Part shown: positions 45,217 to 53,721 of the stretch, piece by piece
Numbering within the stretch: the first letter of the stretch is position 1
How the letters are laid out: every line of letters begins with the position of its first letter
Source of the DNA: Kitasatospora albolonga
GTDB taxonomy: Bacteria; Actinomycetota; Actinomycetes; Streptomycetales; Streptomycetaceae
Direction of reading: 5' to 3'
DNA: 64,000 nucleotides
NCBI GenBank assembly: GCA_002082585.1
Contig: CP020563.1
Location: 5,140,001-5,204,000, forward strand
Made by a program: the position numbers and the translations under genes
The notes under the pieces: model-generated
Database searches by the model: none
Seen by the model: the letters and a program-made list of their open reading frames with translations, nothing else
What the model was told of the DNA's origin: nothing

Positions 45217-46251
45217 GTGAACCTCGCCTTCGTCGAGAGCCCGGTCCAGCTCCTGAACGTCCTGGAGTGGGTGCACACCGAGGGGGGAGACGATCCGGCC
45301 GCCACCACGGTCGTCGTTCTCCCCCCGGTCGACCCGATGTCGCGCGGTCAGCTGCGCCGGATGGCGGAGCTGGCCCGCGACGAGGGCATCACCGTCCGCT
45401 GGCAGGAGGCGCGCGGGGACTCCGGCGCGCCTCTCAAGGCCCTGCGCGCCCTGGCCGGACTGGTCAGGCGCGCGGACCACATCGTGATCGGCGACCCGTT
45501 CTCCCGTTACGTCCAGCTCCTGCTGACCCTGGTCCGCGCCGAGCGCCTCACGGTGGTCGACGACGGCACGGCGACCATGGAGTTCGTCGCCCAGCTGGCC
45601 CGGGGCGAGCGGCTGACCCGCTGGCACCGCAAGGGCCGGGGCGGCCCGCGCGAACTGCTCCTCACCCCGGTCACGGCCACCGCCCGCCGCCGCTTCACCC
45701 CGACCCCCCGGCACCGGGTGGAGGTCTTCACCGCGATGCCGGTCGAGCCCCCGCCGGGCATCACGGTCACGGCCAACACCTTCACCTGGACCCGCGCCCG
45801 CTTCGGCCCCCCGAGCATCGGCAAGGGCGCGGACCTGGTCGGCACCTCCCTGGTGGAGACGGGCGTGGTCGACCCCGTCCCGTACCAGGAGGCGGTCGCC
45901 TCCCTGGCCCGCACCCACGGCGCCACCCGCTACTTCGCCCACCGCCGCGAGTCCGCCGAGAAGCTCCACGCCCTGGAAGCCGCCACGGGCCTGGAGATCG
46001 TCCGCCCGGACCTCCCCCTGGAACTCATCGCCCGCCGCGGCCCCATCGGCCACACGGTGGTGAGCTTCCCCTCGACGGTGGTCCACACCCTCCCCCTGGC
46101 CCTGGCCGGCACCGGTGTGAACGTCGCGGTCTGCGACATCGCCCCGGAGTGGCTCCGCACGACGGCCTCCCCGCGCGCGCAGGGGTTCCTGAGCGGGGTC
46201 ACGGAGACGGCGCGGGGGGTGCAGCGGCTGACGTCGACGGCGCACGCGTAG
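45217..46251 (+). CDS. Sialyltransferase-like glycosyltransferase
   Basis: This 344-residue protein begins NLAFVESPVQLLNVLEWVHT, a start shared by bacterial polysialyl and lipooligosaccharide sialyltransferases. It has the D/E-D/E-G motif as D115-D-G117 in LTVVDDGTATMEF. It has AHRRE at 241-245 where HP is expected, so the Pro is changed, and the S/T motif SFPSTVVHTLPLAL at 283-296. It is the last gene of the four-gene run, 11 bases after neuB. This is a second, separate member of the GT52/GT38-like group, in addition to 38896-40251. The start is a GTG with a weak ribosome-binding site. Confidence 0.78.
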   Translation: MNLAFVESPVQLLNVLEWVHTEGGDDPAATTVVVLPPVDPMSRGQLRRMAELARDEGITVRWQEARGDSGAPLKALRALAGLVRRADHIVIGDPFSRYVQLLLTLVRAERLTVVDDGTATMEFVAQLARGERLTRWHRKGRGGPRELLLTPVTATARRRFTPTPRHRVEVFTAMPVEPPPGITVTANTFTWTRARFGPPSIGKGADLVGTSLVETGVVDPVPYQEAVASLARTHGATRYFAHRRESAEKLHALEAATGLEIVRPDLPLELIARRGPIGHTVVSFPSTVVHTLPLALAGTGVNVAVCDIAPEWLRTTASPRAQGFLSGVTETARGVQRLTSTAHA

Positions 46252-46397
46252 GAGGTCTCCAGCTCCACCGAAACCCTCCGTTATACCCACTGTCACAAGC
46301 CGTCACACACCCCCACCCCGCCTTTTGTTCCCCTGCACGGCTGAAATTTCCTAGATCCATGGCCAGTTGAGGGGTGAAGGGGCCTACCCTTCACAAG

Positions 46398-47642
46398 GTG
46401 AACCAGTTGAAGTCCCGCGCCTCCCGCCCCGAAGACCTGGTCGACCAGCCGGGGGGAGGTGGGCTGCCCGGCAGGCTCGGTGACGAGCTGCGGGCCGAGC
46501 TGATCGCCTTCCGCCGGGATCTGCACATGCACCCGGAGCTGGGCAACCAGGAGTTCCGGACCACCGCCGCCATCAAGGACCGGCTGGAGAAGGCCGGGCT
46601 GAAGCCGCGGGTGCTGGACGTCGGGACCGGGCTCGTCTGCGACGTGGGGGAGTGGGACGGGGTGACGCCCATGCTGGCGTTGCGGGCGGACATCGACGCG
46701 CTGCCGATCCCGGACACCAAGGTGGACGTCCCCTACCGGTCCACCGTGCCCGACCGGGCCCACGCCTGCGGCCACGACGTGCACACCACCACCGTGCTCG
46801 GCGCCGGCCTCGTGCTCGCCGCGCTCGACCGGCAGGGGCTCCTCCCCAACGCCGTACGCCTGGTCTTCCAGCCGGCCGAGGAGGTCATGCCGGGCGGCGC
46901 GCTCAGCGCGATCGAGTCCGGGGTGCTGGAGGGCGTCGGGCGGATCATCGCGGTCCACTGCGACCCGAAGGTGGACGTCGGGAACATCGGGCTGCGCGTC
47001 GGGCCCATCACCTCCGCCTGCGACCGGCTGGAGATCTCCCTCGACGGGCCCGGCGGCCACACCGCCCGCCCGCACCTCACCACCGACCTGGTCACCGCCG
47101 CCGCCCGGGTCGCCGTCGACGTGCCCGCGCTGCTCGCCCGCCGGGTCGACGCCCGCTCGGGGCTCGTCCTCACCTGGGGCCGCCTCCAGACGGGCCACGC
47201 CCCCAACGTCGTCCCGCAGCACGCCGAGCTCTCCGGCACGGTCCGCTGCCTGGACCTGAGCGCCTGGCGGGACGCAGCCGACCTGGTGCACGCCGCCGTG
47301 GACGAGGTGGCCGGAATGCACCGGGCCAAGACCGTGATCAATTACGTACGGGGCGTGCCGCCCGTGGTGAACGACGCCGAGTCCGTCGGCCTGCTGGACG
47401 CGGCGATGACCGAGCGCCGCGGATCGTATGCGATCGAGGACACCGAGCAGAGCCTCGGCGGCGAGGACTTCTCCTGGTACCTGGAGCGCGTACCGGGCGC
47501 CATGGCCCGCCTGGGGGTGCGCCCGCCCGGCGACACGCGCGGTCTGGACCTTCACCGGGGCAACTTCGACGTGGACGAGGAAGCCATCACCGTGGGAGTC
47601 GAGCTGTTCACGGCCGCCGCCCTGCTGGCCGGACGCTCTTAG
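46398..47642 (+). CDS. M20 family amidohydrolase
   Basis: This 414-residue metallohydrolase resembles N-acyl amino-acid amidohydrolases. Metal-site and core motifs are FRRDLHMHPELGNQEF, ADIDALPI, AHACGHDVHTTTVLG, FQPAEEVMPGGA, GGHTARPH and the C-terminal LGGEDFSWYL. Some members cleave N-acetyl or hippurate-like substrates, and the exact one is unknown. No signal peptide is present. The GTG at 46398 has TACCCT seven bases upstream, suggesting a leaderless transcript; a GTG at 46374 is also in frame. It lies between the glycopolymer locus and the nucleoside locus and is not clearly part of either. Confidence 0.85.
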   Translation: MNQLKSRASRPEDLVDQPGGGGLPGRLGDELRAELIAFRRDLHMHPELGNQEFRTTAAIKDRLEKAGLKPRVLDVGTGLVCDVGEWDGVTPMLALRADIDALPIPDTKVDVPYRSTVPDRAHACGHDVHTTTVLGAGLVLAALDRQGLLPNAVRLVFQPAEEVMPGGALSAIESGVLEGVGRIIAVHCDPKVDVGNIGLRVGPITSACDRLEISLDGPGGHTARPHLTTDLVTAAARVAVDVPALLARRVDARSGLVLTWGRLQTGHAPNVVPQHAELSGTVRCLDLSAWRDAADLVHAAVDEVAGMHRAKTVINYVRGVPPVVNDAESVGLLDAAMTERRGSYAIEDTEQSLGGEDFSWYLERVPGAMARLGVRPPGDTRGLDLHRGNFDVDEEAITVGVELFTAAALLAGRS

Positions 47643-47743
47643 AACAGCCTTAACGAACTGTTCGCAGTACATCTGTCGACCGACGCGACACCTTCTGTTC
47701 GCGACGATCCGATAACGGCTTCCGTACGTGCTCTTATCTGACA

Positions 47744-47757
47744 TCTACGCGCGTTAC
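47744..47757 (+). promoter_or_regulatory. Nucleoside-locus operator site A
   Basis: TCTACGCGCGTTAC matches 11 of 14 positions of the TCTACGCGCGTAGA near-palindrome, with a full left half. It lies about 60 bases before the binding-protein start. Sites B and C are stronger matches. Confidence 0.5.
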
Positions 47758-47816
47758 GATCGCCGCGAAACCAGCGCCGGAAGAGGCGCTTCGGTCAGGT
47801 TTGAAGGAGCCTTCCC

Positions 47817-48860
47817 TTGCGCCGGATCACCAGGATTGCCACCGTGGGTGTCGCGTCAGCGGCCCTCGCGCTCAGCGCCACCGCGTGTGGCGGGAAAACG
47901 TCGTCGGACGCCGGTTCCGACGGTGACAAGGCCGCCATCGCGTACGACATCGGCGGCCGCGGCGACCAGTCGTTCAACGACGCCGCCTACGCCGGTCTCG
48001 CCAAGGCCGAGAAGGACCTCGACGTCGACGGCAGCGAGGCCGAGCCCTCCGACGGTGAGGGTGACGCCGACAAGGTGCAGCGCCTCACCGAGCTGGCCCG
48101 CGCCGGCAACAACCCGGTGATCGGCGTCGGCTTCGCCTACGCGCCCGCCATCAAGAAGGTCGCCCCGAAGTTCCCGAAGACCACCTTCGGGATCATCGAC
48201 GACGCCTCGGTGACCGGCGACAACATCGCCAACATCGTCTTCAACGAGGAGCAGGGCTCCTACCTCGCCGGTGTCGCCGCCGCCAAGGTCACCAAGACGA
48301 AGGTCGTCGGCTTCATCGGTGGTGTCGAGACCCCGCTGATCAAGAAGTTCGAGGCCGGTTACGTCCAGGGCGTCAAGGACACCGACCCGTCGGTGAACGT
48401 GCTCCCGCAGTACCTGACGCAGCCGCCGGACTTCGGTGGCTTCTCCAAGCCCGACCTCGGCAAGGCCGCTGCCCAGGGCCAGCTCGACAAGAAGGCCGAC
48501 GTGATCTACTCGGCCGCCGGTCTGGCCGGTTCCGGTGCCATCGAGGCCGCCTCCAAGGCGGGCAAGTGGAACATCGGCGTCGACTCCGACCAGTACAACC
48601 AGGCGGGCCTCGCCAACTACAAGGACTCCATCCTGACCTCGGTCACGAAGGACATCGAGGACGCGGTCTTCAACCTGATCAAGTCGGTCCAGGACGGCAA
48701 GCCGCAGTCCGGTGAGGTCCGCTACGGCCTGGACAAGAACGGCGTCGCCCTGTCGCAGTCCAACCCGGCCTTCGTCAAGATGAAGGACGTCATCGCCGCG
48801 GTCGACAAGGCGAAGCAGGACATCATCGACGGCAAGGTCACCGTCAAGACCGCCCCGTAA
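47817..48860 (+). CDS. BMP family nucleoside-binding lipoprotein
   Basis: This 347-residue protein is a basic-membrane-protein (PnrA/BmpA) receptor of a nucleoside ABC importer. The signal ends in ALALSATACGGK with a lipid-modified Cys. The mature part has IAYDIGGRGDQSFNDAAYAG, then KVVGFIGGVETPLIKKFEAG and ADVIYSAAGLAGSGAIEAAS, all BMP hallmarks. The start is a TTG with a textbook GAAGGAG at seven bases. The transporter ATPase and permeases follow after a gap of about 400 bases with hairpins, so the receptor can be made in excess. It is likely controlled through site A upstream. Confidence 0.92.
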   Translation: MRRITRIATVGVASAALALSATACGGKTSSDAGSDGDKAAIAYDIGGRGDQSFNDAAYAGLAKAEKDLDVDGSEAEPSDGEGDADKVQRLTELARAGNNPVIGVGFAYAPAIKKVAPKFPKTTFGIIDDASVTGDNIANIVFNEEQGSYLAGVAAAKVTKTKVVGFIGGVETPLIKKFEAGYVQGVKDTDPSVNVLPQYLTQPPDFGGFSKPDLGKAAAQGQLDKKADVIYSAAGLAGSGAIEAASKAGKWNIGVDSDQYNQAGLANYKDSILTSVTKDIEDAVFNLIKSVQDGKPQSGEVRYGLDKNGVALSQSNPAFVKMKDVIAAVDKAKQDIIDGKVTVKTAP

Positions 48861-48909
48861 CGGACCGGTCCGCCCGGCCGGTCCTCCGGCCGGTGACCTC
48901 CCCGGCCCC

Positions 48910-48948
48910 GTCCGCCCGCCCCGCCGCACACCGGCGCGGCGGGCGGAC
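48910..48948 (+). terminator. Hairpin after binding-protein gene
   Basis: GTCCGCCCGCC at 48910-48920 pairs perfectly with GGCGGGCGGAC at 48938-48948 across a 17-base loop, 50 bases past the BMP stop. It probably limits read-through into the ATPase genes. Confidence 0.6.
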
Positions 48949-48964
48949 GAGGCCGCCGGGTCCC

Positions 48965-48986
48965 CGTCGCCCGCACCAGGGCGACG
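48965..48986 (+). terminator. Second hairpin after binding-protein gene
   Basis: CGTCGCCC and GGGCGACG form a perfect 8-base-pair stem with a GCACCA loop, directly following the first hairpin. Confidence 0.5.
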
Positions 48987-49152
48987 GCGCCCGGTCCCGG
49001 AGCCGTACCGAAGCGCCATCCTCAGCAGCACCCGCAGCACCGCAGTCCCGAAAGAAGACCCGAAGAAGATCCGCCTCTCGCAGCGCTCTCCCACCCGGTC
49101 CGGACCCCGCGTCCGGACTGTGACGTGCGCCTGTGTTTCACGATTCGGCAGC

Positions 49153-49166
49153 TCTACGCGTGTAGA
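49153..49166 (+). promoter_or_regulatory. Nucleoside-locus operator site B
   Basis: TCTACGCGTGTAGA matches TCTACGCGCGTAGA at 13 of 14 positions. It lies about 90 bases before the ATPase operon and implies a promoter here, separate from that of the binding protein. Confidence 0.65.
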
Positions 49167-49255
49167 CGGCCCTCCGGCGCGATAACTTCACCCCGCTCAC
49201 CAGAGCCCCTCCAGCCCCTCCGCCCCCGCTCCTGTCCGGCCAAGGAGAGTGCGTC

Positions 49256-50815
49256 ATCAACGCGTCCAGCAGCCCCCCCGCCGTGGAACTGCACGGCATC
49301 ACCAAGCGTTTCCCCGGCGTCGTCGCCAACCACGACATCGACATCACGATCGGCAAGGGCACCGTGCACGCCCTCGTCGGTGAGAACGGTGCAGGCAAGT
49401 CCACCCTGATGAAGATCCTCTACGGCATGCAGAAGCCGGACGAGGGCACCATCGCCGTCAACGGTGAGCAGGTCTCGTTCTCCAACCCGGGCGAAGCCAT
49501 CGAGCGCGGCATCGGCATGGTGCACCAGCACTTCATGCTCGCCGACAACTTCACCGTCCTGGAGAACGTGGTCCTCGGCGGCGAGAAGCTGTACGGCATC
49601 GGCGCCGGAGCCCGTAAGAAGATCAAGGAGATCTCCGACGCGTACGGGCTCGGCATCCGGCCCGACGCGCTCGTCGAGGACCTCGGGGTCGCCGACCGGC
49701 AGCGCGTGGAGATCCTCAAGGTCCTCTACCGGGGCGCCCGCATCCTCATCCTGGACGAGCCGACCGCGGTCCTCGTGCCGCAGGAGGTCGACGCGCTCTT
49801 CGCCAACCTGCGCGAGCTCAAGGCCGAGGGCCTGACCGTCATCTTCATCTCGCACAAGCTGGGCGAGGTGCTCTCCGTCGCCGACGAGATCACGGTGATC
49901 CGCCGCGGTACGACGGTGGGCACCGCCGACCCGGCCACCACCACGACCAAGCAGCTCGCCGAGCTGATGGTCGGCAGCGAGCTGCCCTCCCCGGAGACCC
50001 GCGAGTCCACCGTCACCGACGTGCCCATGCTGCGCGTACGGGACCTCGCGCTCACCGTCACCGACCCCGACGGCACCGTCCGCGACGTCCTCGCCGGGAT
50101 CGACTTCACCATCCACAAGGGCGAGGTCCTCGGGATCGCCGGTGTCGAGGGCAACGGGCAGACCGAGCTGATCGAGGCCCTGATCGGGATGCGCGACCCG
50201 GACGGCGGGGTGATCACCCTCGACACCGACGACATCTCCCACGCCCCCACCCGCAAGCGGCGCGAGTCCGGCATCGGCTACATCCCCGAGGACCGGCACC
50301 GCCACGGCGTCCTGCTGGAGGCCCCGCTCTGGGAGAACCGCATCCTCGGCCACGTCACCGAGAAGCCCAACAGCCGGGGCTGGCTGCTGGACAACAAGGC
50401 GGCCCGCACCGACACCGAGCGGATCGTGCGCGAGTACGACGTCCGCACCCCCGGTATCGAGGTCACCGCGGCCTCCCTCTCCGGCGGCAACCAGCAGAAG
50501 CTGATCGTCGGCCGCGAGATGAGCCACGCCCCCAAGTTCCTGATCGCCGCCCACCCCACCCGAGGGGTGGACGTCGGCGCCCAGGCGCAGATCTGGGACC
50601 AGATCCGCGAGGCCCGCCGCGAAGGACTGGCCGTCCTGCTGATCTCGGCCGACCTGGACGAGCTGATCGGGCTCTCCGACACCCTGCGCGTCATGTACCG
50701 CGGCCGACTGGTCGCCGACGCCGACCCGGCCACCATCACCCCGGAGGAACTGGGCACGGCCATGACCGGCGCCGCCACCGGTCACCTCGAAAGCCCGGAG
50801 GACGAGGCCCGATGA
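49256..50815 (+). CDS. Nucleoside ABC transporter ATP-binding protein (two-domain)
   Basis: This protein of about 519 residues has two ABC ATPase domains, as in NupO and RbsA-type importers. Domain 1 has the Walker A HALVGENGAGKSTLMKILYG, Q-loop HQHFMLADNFTVLENV, and Walker B ILILDEPTAVLVP. In domain 2 Walker A is degenerate (GIAGVEGNGQTELIEAL), while ASLSGGNQQKLIVGREM is intact, which is usual in this group. AAGGAG at 49242-49247 lies eight bases before ATC at 49256, so an isoleucine codon is the likely initiator. The first standard in-frame start, GTG at 49283, has no ribosome-binding site. It overlaps the permease gene by four bases. Confidence 0.88.
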   Translation: MNASSSPPAVELHGITKRFPGVVANHDIDITIGKGTVHALVGENGAGKSTLMKILYGMQKPDEGTIAVNGEQVSFSNPGEAIERGIGMVHQHFMLADNFTVLENVVLGGEKLYGIGAGARKKIKEISDAYGLGIRPDALVEDLGVADRQRVEILKVLYRGARILILDEPTAVLVPQEVDALFANLRELKAEGLTVIFISHKLGEVLSVADEITVIRRGTTVGTADPATTTTKQLAELMVGSELPSPETRESTVTDVPMLRVRDLALTVTDPDGTVRDVLAGIDFTIHKGEVLGIAGVEGNGQTELIEALIGMRDPDGGVITLDTDDISHAPTRKRRESGIGYIPEDRHRHGVLLEAPLWENRILGHVTEKPNSRGWLLDNKAARTDTERIVREYDVRTPGIEVTAASLSGGNQQKLIVGREMSHAPKFLIAAHPTRGVDVGAQAQIWDQIREARREGLAVLLISADLDELIGLSDTLRVMYRGRLVADADPATITPEELGTAMTGAATGHLESPEDEAR

Positions 50816-51927
50816 AGAAATTCGACAAGGACCGGCTGATCCTGGGCCTCGCCGGCCCGGCGCTCGCCCTGGTCGTCGCCCTCGCGCTGACGACCGTGGT
50901 GCTGCTGGCCTCCGGCCGCAACCCCTTCGAGCCGTACCGGATCATGTTCGAGTCGGCCAGCTACGTCGACGTACAGGTCCTGATCTTCAACCAGGCCGGT
51001 ACGTACTACCTCGCCGCGCTCGCCGTCGCCGTCGGCTTCCGGATGAACCTCTTCAACATCGGCGTCGACGGGCAGTACCGCCTCGCCGCCATGATGGCCG
51101 CGCTGGTCGGCGCCAGCGTCAACCTGCCGGGCCCGCTGCACATCGCGCTGATCGTGATCGTCGCGATGCTCGTCGGTGCCTTCTGGGCCGGGATCGCGGG
51201 CTTCCTCAAGACCACGCGCGGGGTGAGCGAGGTCGTCTCCACGATCATGCTCAACTCGATCGCCACGGCCCTGGTCGCCTGGCTGATCCTGCCGAAGAAC
51301 TTCGGCGAGCAGCCCCCGGGCTCCAACAACCTGACCACCGGGGAGATCCCGGAGTCCGGCTGGTTCCCGGGTCTGCCGATGGGTGACGGCGGCGAGATCT
51401 ACGGCTTCACCTTCGTCGCGGCGGGCTGCGGCCTGCTGTACTGGTTCGTCCTCAACCGCACCCGGTTCGGCTTCGACCTGCGCGCCACGGGCGCCAGCCA
51501 GAGCGCCGCCCAGGCATCCGGTGTGGACGCCAAGAAGATGATCCTCACCTCGATGCTGATCTCCGGCGCGGTCGCGGGCCTCGCGGGTCTGCCGACGCTG
51601 CTCGGCGACACCCACACCTACAGCCTCGACTTCCCCACGGGCATCGGCTTCACCGGCATCACCATCGCGCTGCTGGGCCGCAACAACCCGCTCGGAATCG
51701 CGTTCGCCGCGCTGCTCGTCGCCTTCCTGGACAAGTCCTCGGCCTCGCTCGACCAGTACGGGTACGAGAAGGAGATCGCCACGATCATGCAGGGCCTGAT
51801 CGTGATCTCGGTCGTCGTCTCCTACGAGCTGGTCCGCCGGTACGGCATCCGCCGCCAGCAGCAGAAGGTCGGCGAGGAGCTCGCCGCCGGACACGCCATC
51901 AAGACCGAGAAGGAGGCGGCCCTGTGA
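50812..51927 (+). CDS. Nucleoside ABC transporter permease 1
   Basis: This 371-residue permease of the BPD_transp_2 family (RbsC/NupP-like) has about nine helices. NIGVDGQYRLAAMMAALVG and TRGVSEVVSTIMLNSIATAL are the family blocks, and FDLRATGASQSAAQASGVDAK is the cytoplasmic EAA-like loop. It overlaps its neighbours by four bases on both sides (ATPase before, permease 2 after), so the four genes from 49256 are one unit. Confidence 0.92.
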   Translation: MKKFDKDRLILGLAGPALALVVALALTTVVLLASGRNPFEPYRIMFESASYVDVQVLIFNQAGTYYLAALAVAVGFRMNLFNIGVDGQYRLAAMMAALVGASVNLPGPLHIALIVIVAMLVGAFWAGIAGFLKTTRGVSEVVSTIMLNSIATALVAWLILPKNFGEQPPGSNNLTTGEIPESGWFPGLPMGDGGEIYGFTFVAAGCGLLYWFVLNRTRFGFDLRATGASQSAAQASGVDAKKMILTSMLISGAVAGLAGLPTLLGDTHTYSLDFPTGIGFTGITIALLGRNNPLGIAFAALLVAFLDKSSASLDQYGYEKEIATIMQGLIVISVVVSYELVRRYGIRRQQQKVGEELAAGHAIKTEKEAAL

Positions 51928-53186
51928 GCACCAGCAAAGCCATCGCCGCACGCCCCGCCCCCCAGAAGGGCGGCCGCCGCAAGCTCACCCTGCCCGTCGT
52001 CCTGCTCATCATCGCGGGCGGTCTCGCGCTCGTCTCCCTGGTCCGCCTCATCAGCGGCGCCGAGGACATCACCTCGGTCGGCCAGGTCGCCGGTGCCCTG
52101 GAGCTCGCCGTCCCGATCGGCCTCGCCGGACTCGGCGGCCTGTGGGCCGAGCGCGCGGGCGTCGTCAACATCGGCCTCGAAGGCATGATGATCCTCGGCA
52201 CCTGGTTCGGTGCCTGGGCCGGGTTCCAGTGGGGCCCGTGGATGGGCGTCCTCTTCGGCATCCTCGGCGGCTGCCTCGGCGGCCTGCTCCACGCGGTCAT
52301 CACCGTCACCTTCGGCGTCAACCACATCGTCTCCGGTGTGGCCGTCAACATCCTCGCCGTCGGTGTCACCCGCTACCTCTCCAACTTCGCCTTCGACGGC
52401 GTCCAGGGCGGCTCCTCCAAGCAGTCCCCGCGCCTCGAACCGATCGACAAGATCACCGTTCCGGGGCTCTCGGACTGGATGCAGGACCTCCAGCAGCAGC
52501 ACTGGTTCCTGATCTCCGACATCGCGGGCATCATCGGCGGCCTGGTCACCGGCCTCTCCCTGCTGACCCTGCTCGCCCTGCTGCTGATCCCCGCCACCTG
52601 GTGGATTCTGTGGCGCACCTCGTTCGGGCTGCGGCTGCGCTCCTGCGGCGAGTCCCCGGTGGCCGCCGAGACGCTCGGCGTCAACGTGTACAAGTACAAG
52701 TACATCGCCGTCACGATCTCCGGCGGGCTCGCGGGCCTCGGCGGCGCGTTCCTCGCGATCGTGGCCACCGGCATCTACCAGGAGGGCCAGACCGGCGGGC
52801 GCGGCTACATCGGCCTCGCCGCCATGATCTTCGGCAACTGGATGCCGGGCGGGATGGCGCTGGGCGCCGGACTCTTCGGCTTCACCGACAGCCTCAAGCT
52901 GCGCGGCGGCGCGGAGAACGTCCACGCGATGCTGCTCCTGCTGGCGATCCTGCTGGTCATCGCGGTGTTCTGGCAGCTGTACAAGAAGAAGTACGTCGCC
53001 GCGGTGATCTCGGCGGCCGTCTCGGCGCTGCTGTTCACCTGGTACCTGCTGACCGACCAGGTCCCGAGCCAGTTCGTCGACGCCGCCCCGTACGTCACCA
53101 CGCTGCTGGTCCTCTCGCTCTCCGCGCAACGGCTACGGATGCCCAAGGCGAACGGAATCCCCTATAGGAAGGGCGAGGGCAAGTGA
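51924..53186 (+). CDS. Nucleoside ABC transporter permease 2
   Basis: This 420-residue permease pairs with the previous one. AGVVNIGLEGMMILGTWFGA and VNHIVSGVAVNILAVGVTRY are the matching family blocks, and LRSCGESPVAAETLGVNVYK is the loop that meets the ATPase. A longer loop near residue 170 and an extra C-terminal helix pair make it larger than permease 1. Its stop overlaps the cdd GTG by four bases. Confidence 0.92.
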   Translation: MSTSKAIAARPAPQKGGRRKLTLPVVLLIIAGGLALVSLVRLISGAEDITSVGQVAGALELAVPIGLAGLGGLWAERAGVVNIGLEGMMILGTWFGAWAGFQWGPWMGVLFGILGGCLGGLLHAVITVTFGVNHIVSGVAVNILAVGVTRYLSNFAFDGVQGGSSKQSPRLEPIDKITVPGLSDWMQDLQQQHWFLISDIAGIIGGLVTGLSLLTLLALLLIPATWWILWRTSFGLRLRSCGESPVAAETLGVNVYKYKYIAVTISGGLAGLGGAFLAIVATGIYQEGQTGGRGYIGLAAMIFGNWMPGGMALGAGLFGFTDSLKLRGGAENVHAMLLLLAILLVIAVFWQLYKKKYVAAVISAAVSALLFTWYLLTDQVPSQFVDAAPYVTTLLVLSLSAQRLRMPKANGIPYRKGEGK

Positions 53187-53605
53187 CCTCGCCCGCCCCG
53201 GAGCCCGCCGTCCTCTTCGGCGAGGCCGACTGGGAGGCCCTGCGGGTCGCGGCCCGGGACGCCATGTCCCGGGCGTACGCCCCCTACTCGGGCTTCCCGG
53301 TCGGTGTCGCCGCCCGGGTGGACGACGGCCGCACGATCACCGGCTGCAACGTCGAGAACGCCTCCTACGGCCTCTCGCTCTGCGCCGAGTGCGGCCTGGT
53401 CTCCACCCTCCAGGCGACCGGCGGCGGCCGCTTGACCCACTTCACCTGCGTGGACGGCACCGGGTCGGTCCTGGTGCCGTGCGGCCGGTGCCGGCAGCTC
53501 CTGTACGAGTTCGGCGGCCCCGGACTCGTCCTGGAGACGCCCGACGGGCGCCGCACGCTGGACGAGATGCTGCCGCAGTCGTTCGGCCCGCAGCACCTCG
53601 GCTGA
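53183..53605 (+). CDS. cdd: Cytidine deaminase
   Basis: This 140-residue tetramer-type enzyme turns cytidine and deoxycytidine into uridine and deoxyuridine. Zinc and catalytic motifs are SLCAECGLVS (Cys-Ala-Glu) and VLVPCGRCRQLLYEFG; GCNVENASYG binds the ribose. The coupling to the importer by a GTGA overlap shows that imported pyrimidine nucleosides are deaminated at once. A strong hairpin follows. Confidence 0.95.
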   Translation: MTSPAPEPAVLFGEADWEALRVAARDAMSRAYAPYSGFPVGVAARVDDGRTITGCNVENASYGLSLCAECGLVSTLQATGGGRLTHFTCVDGTGSVLVPCGRCRQLLYEFGGPGLVLETPDGRRTLDEMLPQSFGPQHLG

Positions 53606-53620
53606 ACCCGCATTCTCCGG

Positions 53621-53652
53621 CGGTGGCCCTTCCCTCCGAGGAAGGGCCACCG
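53621..53652 (+). terminator. Terminator after cdd
   Basis: CGGTGGCCCTTCC and its complement form a perfect 13-base-pair stem with a CTCCGA loop, followed by a pyrimidine-rich stretch TCCTTTCCCC. It separates cdd from deoA. Confidence 0.8.
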
Positions 53653-53664
53653 TCCTTTCCCCTC

Positions 53665-53678
53665 TCTATGCGCGTAGA
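53665..53678 (+). promoter_or_regulatory. Nucleoside-locus operator site C
   Basis: TCTATGCGCGTAGA matches TCTACGCGCGTAGA at 13 of 14 positions and is flanked by C and G, extending the palindrome to 16 bases. It lies about 45 bases before the deoA start. Confidence 0.65.
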
Positions 53679-53721
53679 GTCAACGAGGACTCTTGCGTAC
53701 GCACCGGCCGGAAGGACTCCC

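Larger units (their letters stand above)
48861..49255. other. Intergenic region between binding protein and ATPase genes
   Basis: About 395 bases without a gene. It holds two hairpins after the binding-protein stop, a low-complexity stretch around 48990-49110, an operator-like near-palindrome at 49153-49166, and the AAGGAG ribosome-binding site of the ATPase at 49242-49247. Confidence 0.6.

Noticed and set aside
34912..46251. The glycan locus considered as an antibiotic or secondary-metabolite cluster or a horizontally acquired capsule island
   Set aside because: There are no polyketide, peptide or terpene synthases, no mobile genes, and base composition and codon use match the flanks. Core-like genes lie on both sides.
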